Below are positions 6,713-13,322 of a DNA stretch of 13,322 nt, piece by piece (position 1 is the stretch's first letter; the number at the start of each line of letters is the position of its first letter). Below the pieces are notes generated by a model. It did not search any database, was not told where the DNA came from, and was given only the letters and a program-made list of their open reading frames with translations. This DNA is from Thermoplasmata archaeon (GTDB lineage Archaea; Thermoplasmatota; Thermoplasmata; Lutacidiplasmatales; UBA184): the NCBI GenBank assembly GCA_030039135.1, contig JASHQN010000044.1:1-13322 (forward strand), given 5' to 3'. Made by a program: the position numbers and the translations under genes.

Positions 6713-8221
6713 ATGGTCGACAACTCAGGTTACGCAGCTCCCAGCCCACCGATGCGGGAGCGGAACGTCCTTCTGCTCGACCTTTCCAAGAGCATGCTCG
6801 CCCCCCTTCCGGACACGACGCCAGGACAGCCCGAACGGCAGAAGATCGAGGTGGCGCGGACCGCGGTCTTCCGTATCCTTCAGGATGCCGCGACCTCCGG
6901 GTCCTTGTTCGGCCTCGTGACCTTCACGGAGACCGTGCGGGTTCCCGTCCCGCTGACCGAGATCCATCCGGAGAACCTCCCGTACATCGAGAACCTGATC
7001 TCGCTGCTCACTCCGAGCGGCCGATCGGCGATCTGGGATGCCCTCGCCGTGGGCGCGGACCTGCTTCGCATCGGCCCGCAAGGGGTCCACGGTAACGTCC
7101 TGCTCGTCACCGACGGGTGGGACAACGCGTCGACGCGCTTCGACGTTCAGGTTCCGGGCGGTCCGAAGATCGCGGACGGCCGCATCGACCTCGTCCCGTA
7201 CATGCTGCCGCCGGGTTCCCGCGTGACGCTCCGCGTCATCGGCATCGGGAGCGGGGCGGAGAAGGACAAGGGGGTCGACGCGGTCCGCATGAACTACCTG
7301 TTGAGCCAGCTGGGTTCACGCGCCGGTCAGATCGGCTCGCCCGTCGCGTTCACCTTCCAGGAGGTCACGACGGGCTCGCAGCTCTTCGCTCAGATGGTCA
7401 ACGCGTTCATCGACGTCGGCTACGACGACGACCGTCCCATCGAGGAGCTCCACCCGGAGGAGTTGGCCCGTCACGCCGTGAACGCCGCGCGCGCGCTCAA
7501 GGAACCCCAGCAGCACGCGACCGTCTCGCGCATCCGCTCGGCGCACGGCGCGGACCTGGGCGCGCCGGACGGGGCGTACGCGGAGGTGCCGGACATCGAG
7601 GTCGATGTCGTCGCGACCACGGGGGGAACCACCCCGGCGTACCTCAAGGAGCGCTACGGTCCGCTCGGCGAGGTCGTCGAGGCCTACCTGAGCGGCGACA
7701 CCGTGAAGGCGCTCGACCTTCTCGCCCGCGCCTCCGCCGTCCTCCCGCCCGTGACCCGTCTCTATTGGGAAGCGCGGATCCACTACTCCAACCGGGCGAT
7801 CGTCGAAGCGGCGCGGGCGCTGCTCCAGGCCTGGGCCGAAGCGGAGCGTCTTCCGCCGGCATCGCAGCCCAAGATCCTTCGCCGTCTCGCCCTGCTCCAG
7901 GCGAGGATGCAGAACGACAAGGAGACCGAGACCCTCGTTCGCTTTATCGACGAGACCGAACACCGATTGGCCAATGCCGACCCCGCCGCGCGCGAGCGCT
8001 TGATGGCCCTTTTCACGAAGCTGATGGAACTGCGCGGCACCTACCAATTGACCCGGATCGCGGGGGAGGGCGACCTCCAGGACGCTGCGACGAAGCACGA
8101 GGAAGCGGTGGAGCACGTCTTCGGCTTGCTGCAGGACACGCGGCTCGACCTTTCCACGTCCGGGGCCGCGGTCGAGAGCGCGCTCGACTTCATCGAGATA
8201 TGCCTCGCGGAGATGCGGTAG
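6713..8221 (+). CDS. von Willebrand factor A domain protein with helical C-terminal region
   Basis: A 502-aa protein without signal peptide or membrane helix, so probably cytoplasmic. The vWA domain spans about residues 17-235. Its metal-ion-dependent adhesion site is visible as DLSKS (D23, S25, S27) and VTDGWDN (D134). The middle residue, usually Thr, appears to be Ser105 in SGRSAIWDAL. This predicts a metal-dependent protein-protein interaction module. After a linker, residues 310-500 are helical and TPR-like (for example GDTVKALDLLARASAVLPP), which also suits a scaffold role. It is the first gene of a three-gene set, and the GTPase starts 13 bases after its stop. The start could also be the ATG at 6752 (residue 14); no ribosome site supports either. 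The domain call is firm; the biological role is unknown. Confidence 0.87.
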   Translation: MVDNSGYAAPSPPMRERNVLLLDLSKSMLAPLPDTTPGQPERQKIEVARTAVFRILQDAATSGSLFGLVTFTETVRVPVPLTEIHPENLPYIENLISLLTPSGRSAIWDALAVGADLLRIGPQGVHGNVLLVTDGWDNASTRFDVQVPGGPKIADGRIDLVPYMLPPGSRVTLRVIGIGSGAEKDKGVDAVRMNYLLSQLGSRAGQIGSPVAFTFQEVTTGSQLFAQMVNAFIDVGYDDDRPIEELHPEELARHAVNAARALKEPQQHATVSRIRSAHGADLGAPDGAYAEVPDIEVDVVATTGGTTPAYLKERYGPLGEVVEAYLSGDTVKALDLLARASAVLPPVTRLYWEARIHYSNRAIVEAARALLQAWAEAERLPPASQPKILRRLALLQARMQNDKETETLVRFIDETEHRLANADPAARERLMALFTKLMELRGTYQLTRIAGEGDLQDAATKHEEAVEHVFGLLQDTRLDLSTSGAAVESALDFIEICLAEMR

Positions 8222-8234
8222 AGGAGGGGGAGAG

Positions 8235-9404
8235 GTGCCGGCGGTCAAAGTGACGACCAAGACCCGAAGGGCCCCGGGAGCGAAGCGCCCCCCACCGAAG
8301 CCGTCGGTTGACACTGCGCGGATCGCGGTGATCGGGATACCGGCCTCGGGCAAGACCACCTACTTCCGCTTCCTCTCCGGGCACTTCGGCCTCAATCTGC
8401 CGATCCTGTACATCCCGGCGCGAGCGGACGGCGAGCAGCTGCCGCTCTACGGCGACCTCGAGAACGACGTCGCGCTCGAGGAGACGACGTACGAGACGAC
8501 GGACCCGACCGACCCCGAGGGAAGCCTCGAGACGACCACGCGCTATTACGTCAACCGCCCGATGGAGGACCGTCGGAAGCTCTGGATCGAGCTGTCGGCC
8601 GGTCGGGACGAGCAGGGCGTGCTGACCAAGTACCCCTTGCCGACGAAGTTCAACCAGTTCGTCGAGATGAAGCTGCGCTTCCGCTACGGCTCGCCCGGAA
8701 CTGAGACCTCGTCTCGCCCCCTCGAGATGAACACGATCGACGAGGCCGGCGGGATTATCGCCGACTACTTCACCTACGACCGGCTCTGGGTCGAATCGGC
8801 CGAGGACGAGGTCCCCGAGAAGAACTGCCGCGTCATCCCCCACTTCGACTCGTGGCGACCGGACCGTCGGGACCTGTGGCGCCGCGGCCTCACGCTGCTC
8901 GGTCGGTTCGTGCACGCGGCGGACGCGATCATCCTGCTGCTCTCGCCGTCACTGCCCTCGCTCCGCGACCAAGCCCAGCAGGTGAACCTGGCGCGCGGCG
9001 TCTTCCGCTACGTCAAGAGCCATAACATCCCGCTCGTGATCGCGGTCTCGAAGGCCGACCGGCTGAAGGACTTCTATGGCGAGGTCGAGCAATCGCTGCG
9101 GGACCGCGCGTTCCGCAGCACCTTCGATCCCGTGGAGTTCCTCCTACGCCGCGACGGGGCCGGGATGGGGACGATCCTCGTCGCCCAGGAGGGCCGGGGC
9201 ATCAGCGTGAAGGACGACGTCTTCCTGGTGTCGAGCGCCGTCTCGACCGGGGAGGGCCACCCCTTGTTCATCGGCGAGACCGGCCAAGAAGCGCCGAGCG
9301 TCGGCACGCCGACGATGGGCGTCCCGGTGATGGTCAACACCACCCTGCCGCTGGCCCGCGCGTGCGAACGGATCTTCGAGCGCCGAGCCGCGAAGGGGAG
9401 CTGA
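8235..9404 (+). CDS. P-loop GTPase, possibly of the double-GTPase (DO-GTPase2) type
   Basis: A 389-aa TRAFAC-like GTPase. After a basic, proline-rich N-terminus (1-27) comes the P-loop GIPASGKT (34-41). The G3 motif is IDEAGG (DxxG at 169-172), the G4 motif is VSKADRL (SKAD, 272-275), and VSSA (332-335) fits G5. A strand AADAIILLLSP (228-238) precedes G4. About 127 residues separate G1 from G3, against roughly 40-50 in Ras-like proteins. This large insertion includes an acidic Thr/Glu-rich stretch (74-102). It starts with GTG behind a strong GAGGAGGGGGAGAG ribosome site. Its TGA overlaps the ATG of the next gene. The motif set and vWA neighbour recall the bacterial DO-GTPase2 proteins; that subfamily call is inference, whereas the GTPase call is solid. 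Confidence 0.88.
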   Translation: MPAVKVTTKTRRAPGAKRPPPKPSVDTARIAVIGIPASGKTTYFRFLSGHFGLNLPILYIPARADGEQLPLYGDLENDVALEETTYETTDPTDPEGSLETTTRYYVNRPMEDRRKLWIELSAGRDEQGVLTKYPLPTKFNQFVEMKLRFRYGSPGTETSSRPLEMNTIDEAGGIIADYFTYDRLWVESAEDEVPEKNCRVIPHFDSWRPDRRDLWRRGLTLLGRFVHAADAIILLLSPSLPSLRDQAQQVNLARGVFRYVKSHNIPLVIAVSKADRLKDFYGEVEQSLRDRAFRSTFDPVEFLLRRDGAGMGTILVAQEGRGISVKDDVFLVSSAVSTGEGHPLFIGETGQEAPSVGTPTMGVPVMVNTTLPLARACERIFERRAAKGS

Positions 9405-12400
9405 TGGCCACGGACGTCCGTCCCGCCGGCGGCTTCGCCCCCGTCGCGGTCGTCTGGTGCCGGCAAGTGGACAACGAGGCCGAGAGCCCGGGCTACACGA
9501 CGATCCCCGAGGACTTCCCCGGGCGCCGCGAGACCCTCGAGGCGATCCGTCTCGTCGGCAACCTCACCGTCAACGTGGCCGACACCCACGACTACTGGGA
9601 CCCGGGCCGCTCCCAGACCCTGTCCTACTACCCGAACCTATTCCTCTACCCGGCGGCGAACGGGCGCTATACTTGCGTCGGCCGGATGTTCCTTTCGACG
9701 GAGGACCGCCCCCGCTTGGGCATGAAGACCCTCGTCCTCGAGACCGGCCCGCTGGTCGCGAGCGGGGAGTTCGGCCCCACGGTGCTCCAGGCCTGGGCAT
9801 CGATGGGCGGCCGTCCGGGCATCGACAAGGTGCGCGCCGACCCGGACCCCGCCGTCTTCCAGGCGGTCGGCGAGGGGTTCCTCTTCCACCGTGGGACGAC
9901 CGAGCCCGTCGTCGTCGTGGCCGGCGACCAGTGGGAAGCCTCGATCGACGCGATCGTCGAGCTCGTGCGCTTCCTTCCCACGTCGCTGATCGCCCTCGGC
10001 GCGTTCCTCGTGTTCCCGTACTTCCTGCCCGAGGGCAAGGTGAACCTCCACGAGTTCTCCGAGCAGATCCCCCTCGCCCTCGCGGTCATGCGGGTCCCCG
10101 AACGCGAGGCCCAAGGAGACCGGCATTCCAAGCGGATCCAGTCGTGGGAGGAGGCGCCGGTGTCCTTGCGCGATCTCACGAAGCCGTCCCCTCCGAAGGG
10201 CAAGGACCCGCTCCCGCTCGTGCTGCAGTACGTCCGCGACCACGCCGAGGAGAAGATCACCGAAGTCCGTCGGCGCGTCGAGCTGGTGGAGTCCGCCCGC
10301 TTGCGCTCGCAGCTGGAGGACCCCGACCACCAGGCGGGCCGCGATCGCCGCAAGGAGATGTGGCGGATCGGGACCGCGATGGAGAGCGCCGCACTGCTCC
10401 TAGCGCGGCCGAAAGGCCGGGCGATCCCGATGACCGGCGAGGCGGCGAAGCGCGCGAACCAGTACCTTCAGGCCGAACCAGCGGCCGAGGCTCCGGCCGC
10501 GCCGGTCGCCGACCGCGTTCCGCCTCCTACGCTCGAGCCAGTCGCGGCCGCGTCCGCAAGCCAGCTGCCGCCGTGGCTCCAACCTCCTCCTGAGGTCCAC
10601 GTACCCGCGCCGGGCCCGGTCGCGGTGCCGGTCTCCGTGAGCGACGACCCGTCCACGCTCCCGTCGGCCGTGACGGCCGGTCCCGTCTCCGCGCCACCGG
10701 ACGGGCATGCCCCGCCGCGTGCCCCCACCGGTCCCGCCCCGGCCCCCGCGGTCGCGCCGGCGCCCGCGGCCGCCTCCGACGTCGAGGCCCGGCTGATGCT
10801 CTACATCGACCAGCGCGTTCGCGAGGCCCTCGCGGCCGTGCCCCAGAGCGCGGACCCGAAGGCGATCGACAACCGGCTGACGGCCTTCTCCCTCGACCTC
10901 GACGCGAAGACGACGACGGCCATCGATCGTCGATTGCGCGAACTGGCCGACGTCCAGAACCGGGCGCTTGCGGCCGTTCGGGTCGACCTCGCCTCCCGTC
11001 TCGCGGCGGTCGAAGCGCGTCCGATCGTGCCCCCAGGGGCCGCCGCCGAGGAGGCCGTGCGGGAGGTCCGGCGCACGATCGACCCCGAGCTCCAGGAGCT
11101 CGCGGAGCACGCCCGCCGCGACGCGGGGGAGGCCGCGGAGGCCGCGGTCGTTCCGCTCAAGCGCGAGGTCGCGCAGTCGCTCGACGATCTCCGTCGCCGG
11201 GCTGCGAAGGGCGAGGAGGAGCTGCGCGCGGCGCTCATCGCGCAGATGGAGGTCGAGATCCAGGAAGCGAAGGAGCAAGGCTCCGCGCTTCGGGAGGAGA
11301 TCGAAGCGCGCGTGCGCGAGCTGTTGAAGGAGCGGCTGGTCGAGATCGAGCAACGGCGGGTGAAGGAGCTGCGCGATCTCGAGACCCGATTGGGGCTCCT
11401 CGTCGACGGCCGGTCCAAGGACCTCGAGAGCCGCGTGCTCTCGTCGAGCGCCTCGCAGCACGAAAAGGCCCTCGGGAGCACGCAGCAGGAGATCGTCGAA
11501 CTCGAGCGCCGTCTCGGACTCGCGGGCGAGGCCCGCATCGCCCGCGCCGCCGAAGCGCAGACCCAAACCGTCGCCGGGCTCCAGGTGCGGCTCCAGTCGT
11601 ACATCGATCAGCGTCTGCACGAAGAGAAGGACCGGGAGCGCGACAAGTACGTCGAACTGCTCGCCCGGTTCAAGACCGAAGTCGACCAGGCGCTCGCGCG
11701 GACGATCGATTCCGCGGGGTTCGAAACGGCCGTGAAGGAACGCGTCGCGGAGGCGCTCGGAGCGCTACGCGACACCGATCTGAAGACCCTCGAGACGAGG
11801 GTCGGCGACGTGGCGCAGCGTCTCACGATCCAGCAGGCGACGACGGGCCAGCACCTCGAACGCATCGAGGCGCAGCTCGGAGAGCGTGAGGGCTCGATCG
11901 CGGACGTGGAGCAGACGCTGCGAACCGAGATCGGGGAACTCGATCGCCGCCTTCAGGTCATGTCGGACCGGGTGGTGCCCCTCGTACGGACCACCTGGCT
12001 CAAGGTCGACGAGCTGCAGAAAGGCGGGGCGCTGACCTCGGCCGCCGAACTCCGCCTGAAGGAGCTCCGCCGGGAGGTGAGCCGGGAGCTTCGCCGCCTC
12101 GAGGGCGAGCTCCTCGAGCAGACGACCGAGCTTCGGGACCGGATGGAGGGCGCGATCGCCAACCAGGGCCGGATCTGGCTCAACTTCATGCGCCAGATGG
12201 CGGTGGCCGACGACGACCTCGACGCCCCGACCTCGGACGCGGCCGCACGCTCGATGCGGCGCGCGAGCCGCGCCGCCTCCGCGGCGGTCGATTCGGAGAC
12301 CCGCGCGTCGCTACGCTCGCGCAGCGCCCTGCTTCCGTTCGAGGACGACCCGGTGAACCCGCTCGACCCTGAGGCGCCGGCGGCCGAAGCGACCCCGGCG

Positions 12401-12466
12401 GACACCCTCGACCGACGCCGCACGCGCCGCGCGGCGGTAGGCGACGGGGCGGGCAGTCAACGCTAA
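9404..12466 (+). CDS. Large protein with N-terminal globular domain, Pro/Ala linker and long coiled coil
   Basis: 1020 aa. Residues 1-345 are globular, containing YYPNLFLYPA (75-84), RYTCVGRMFLSTEDRPRLGM (88-107) and a hydrophobic LIALGAFLVFPYFLPEG segment (195-211). Residues 355-458 form a Pro/Ala-rich linker. Residues about 459-935 are highly charged heptad-like helix, very likely a long coiled coil. The end is Ala/Arg/Ser-rich and disordered. A YIDQR motif occurs twice, at 467-471 and 733-737. I chose the ATG at 9404 over the upstream 9362 because it forms TGATG with the GTPase stop and follows GGGGAG. The N-terminal domain could correspond to the GAP1 N-terminal/middle domains of bacterial GTPase systems, but I see only loose resemblance. 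A partner or effector-organising role for the GTPase is inferred from coupling. An SMC-type ATPase is excluded, as there is no P-loop. Confidence 0.85.
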   Translation: MATDVRPAGGFAPVAVVWCRQVDNEAESPGYTTIPEDFPGRRETLEAIRLVGNLTVNVADTHDYWDPGRSQTLSYYPNLFLYPAANGRYTCVGRMFLSTEDRPRLGMKTLVLETGPLVASGEFGPTVLQAWASMGGRPGIDKVRADPDPAVFQAVGEGFLFHRGTTEPVVVVAGDQWEASIDAIVELVRFLPTSLIALGAFLVFPYFLPEGKVNLHEFSEQIPLALAVMRVPEREAQGDRHSKRIQSWEEAPVSLRDLTKPSPPKGKDPLPLVLQYVRDHAEEKITEVRRRVELVESARLRSQLEDPDHQAGRDRRKEMWRIGTAMESAALLLARPKGRAIPMTGEAAKRANQYLQAEPAAEAPAAPVADRVPPPTLEPVAAASASQLPPWLQPPPEVHVPAPGPVAVPVSVSDDPSTLPSAVTAGPVSAPPDGHAPPRAPTGPAPAPAVAPAPAAASDVEARLMLYIDQRVREALAAVPQSADPKAIDNRLTAFSLDLDAKTTTAIDRRLRELADVQNRALAAVRVDLASRLAAVEARPIVPPGAAAEEAVREVRRTIDPELQELAEHARRDAGEAAEAAVVPLKREVAQSLDDLRRRAAKGEEELRAALIAQMEVEIQEAKEQGSALREEIEARVRELLKERLVEIEQRRVKELRDLETRLGLLVDGRSKDLESRVLSSSASQHEKALGSTQQEIVELERRLGLAGEARIARAAEAQTQTVAGLQVRLQSYIDQRLHEEKDRERDKYVELLARFKTEVDQALARTIDSAGFETAVKERVAEALGALRDTDLKTLETRVGDVAQRLTIQQATTGQHLERIEAQLGEREGSIADVEQTLRTEIGELDRRLQVMSDRVVPLVRTTWLKVDELQKGGALTSAAELRLKELRREVSRELRRLEGELLEQTTELRDRMEGAIANQGRIWLNFMRQMAVADDDLDAPTSDAAARSMRRASRAASAAVDSETRASLRSRSALLPFEDDPVNPLDPEAPAAEATPADTLDRRRTRRAAVGDGAGSQR

Positions 12467-12493
12467 CTGGCGCGTCCGTCTCGATCGTTCGTC

Positions 12494-12676
12494 GTGTCCG
12501 CAGCCGATCACCGCCACTGCAAGGTCTGTGGAAAAGTCTGCGCGGTGGGCGAGGAGACCTGCAGCAAGGCCTGTCGCGCCAAGCGCGAGCAGCTCGCGCA
12601 GACGCGACGGATGTACATGTACCTCATGTACGGGGTCATCGCGCTGCTGCTGATCCTCCTCGTCATCCGTCTGTAG
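12494..12676 (+). CDS. DUF2116-family zinc-ribbon membrane protein
   Basis: A 60-aa protein of the archaeal DUF2116 type. It has an N-terminal zinc ribbon with HCKVCGK (C9, C12) and TCSKAC (C23, C27), plus an extra cysteine at 16. A basic segment follows, then one membrane helix at about 41-59. The ribbon probably faces the cytoplasm, given the Arg/Lys-rich stretch before the helix. It starts with GTG, 27 bases after the coiled-coil gene and without a TATA box between them, so it is probably on the same transcript. It ends 12 bases before the adenylyltransferase. The family has no assigned function that I know of. Confidence 0.85.
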   Translation: MSAADHRHCKVCGKVCAVGEETCSKACRAKREQLAQTRRMYMYLMYGVIALLLILLVIRL

Positions 12677-12688
12677 AGGGACCGCTCC

Positions 12689-13322
12689 GTGGCGCGCGGC
12701 GACCGGATCGTCCTCGGGGGGACGTTCGACCGCCTCCACGTGGGGCACGAGGCCCTGCTGCGCACCGCGTTCCGGGCCGGCCGAAGGGTCGCGGTCGGGC
12801 TCACGACCGAGGCGTTCCTCGCCGACCACCCGAAGCCCCGGGGGGAACGGATCGCCTCGTACGCGACGCGGCGACGCATCCTCCGAGCGTGGCTCGAACG
12901 TCACTACCCGGAGTCCCGGTGGACCATCCTCCCGCTCTCCGACCGGTTCGGCGGGAGCGTCGAGGACGGGGTGAAGGCCCTGGTCGTCTCGGCCGAGACC
13001 GTCGATGGCGGTCGAGCGGTGAACGCCGAGCGGCGTCGTCGGGGACGGCGTCCGGTCCCGATGCTCCGGGTGCCGCTCGTGCTCGGCGACGACCTCGAGC
13101 CGGTGAGCTCGCGCCGGATCCGCGCCGGCATGATCGATCGGGACGGCCGGCGGCTCGCTCCGATCGGGGTCGGCGTGGCGCTCGAACGGAGCCAGGACTT
13201 TAACGCCGTGCGTCAAGGGGTCCGGCGCGTCTTCGCCCGGCCTCGCTTCGCGCCGACCCAGATCCGGATCCGGCCCGGCGCCGGGCGCGGTCGTGCGCTG
13301 ACCCGCGCGACCCGGCGCGCCC
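12689..13322 (+). CDS. coaD: Archaeal phosphopantetheine adenylyltransferase, apparently fused to a second domain; 3' end beyond the window
   Basis: Residues 1-150 are an archaeal-type phosphopantetheine adenylyltransferase, which makes dephospho-CoA from phosphopantetheine and ATP. The nucleotidyltransferase signature GGTFDRLHVGH (10-20) contains the HxGH motif. SSRRIRAG (140-147) is the C-terminal nucleotide-binding signature, and VVSAETVDGG (99-108) with NAERRRRG (112-119) is typical of the archaeal branch. Archaeal enzymes usually end near 150-160 aa, but this frame stays open for 211 codons to the right edge. The extra part (VGVALERSQDFNAVRQGVRRVF, 161-182) loosely resembles the start of a DUF84-type NTP phosphatase. 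Adenylyltransferase fusions of this kind are, as I recall, annotated in Thermoplasma relatives and some methanogens. It starts with GTG, with GAGGG about nine bases upstream. Confidence 0.88.
   Translation, partial: MARGDRIVLGGTFDRLHVGHEALLRTAFRAGRRVAVGLTTEAFLADHPKPRGERIASYATRRRILRAWLERHYPESRWTILPLSDRFGGSVEDGVKALVVSAETVDGGRAVNAERRRRGRRPVPMLRVPLVLGDDLEPVSSRRIRAGMIDRDGRRLAPIGVGVALERSQDFNAVRQGVRRVFARPRFAPTQIRIRPGAGRGRALTRATRRA

Noticed and set aside
10400..11620. Minus-strand 406-aa frame inside the coiled-coil gene, and similar frames at 7316-8359, 9638-10330 and 12311-13216
   Set aside because: Biased composition and no motifs. They mirror the codon structure of the real plus-strand genes.
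9404..12466. SMC/Rad50-like ATPase because of the long coiled coil
   Set aside because: There is no Walker A, Walker B or ABC signature at either end, and the N-terminal domain is different.

Overview
The window is a GC-rich stretch of archaeal chromosome. It holds archaeal/eukaryotic-type ribosomal proteins (S19e, L39e, L31e, S17e), a PDCD5-family protein, aIF6, an archaeal-type phosphopantetheine adenylyltransferase and a DUF2116 zinc-ribbon protein. The adenylyltransferase seems to run on into a second domain, as I recall for Thermoplasma-type archaea. With the gene order, this suggests a high-GC member of the Thermoplasmatota. The lineage is inference; the archaeal assignment is firm.

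Left part (1-3548, minus strand): a tightly coupled operon for a molybdenum hydroxylase. The transcription order is a MobA/MocA-like nucleotidyltransferase, an XdhC/CoxI-type maturation factor, the [2Fe-2S] small subunit, and the molybdopterin large subunit, which runs off the left edge. Large-subunit motifs resemble 4-hydroxybenzoyl-CoA reductase alpha subunits more than aerobic CO dehydrogenase. No FAD subunit lies in the window.

Middle (3697-6530): a translation operon on the plus strand, S19e - PDCD5-like - L39e - L31e - aIF6, behind a TATA box placed for a leaderless transcript. Convergent to it, on the minus strand, are S17e (also with a leaderless-type TATA box) and a small two-helix membrane protein.

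Right part (6713-12466, plus strand): the most interesting piece. Three closely packed genes encode a von Willebrand A protein with a helical C-terminal half (502 aa), a P-loop GTPase with an unusually long insertion (389 aa), and a 1020-aa protein with a globular N-terminal domain, a Pro/Ala linker and about 480 residues of charged coiled coil. The second and third genes overlap by one base (TGATG). Together they resemble, by composition and general features, the bacterial GAP1 / double-GTPase / vWA modules proposed as signalling or conflict systems. That match is inferred and needs profile searches. A 60-aa zinc-ribbon membrane protein (DUF2116) and a phosphopantetheine adenylyltransferase fusion (cut by the right edge) follow closely.

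Coding density is high. I saw no tRNA or rRNA gene, insertion sequence, CRISPR array or integration site. The two gene-free stretches that matter (3549-3729 and 6498-6712) are divergent promoter regions.
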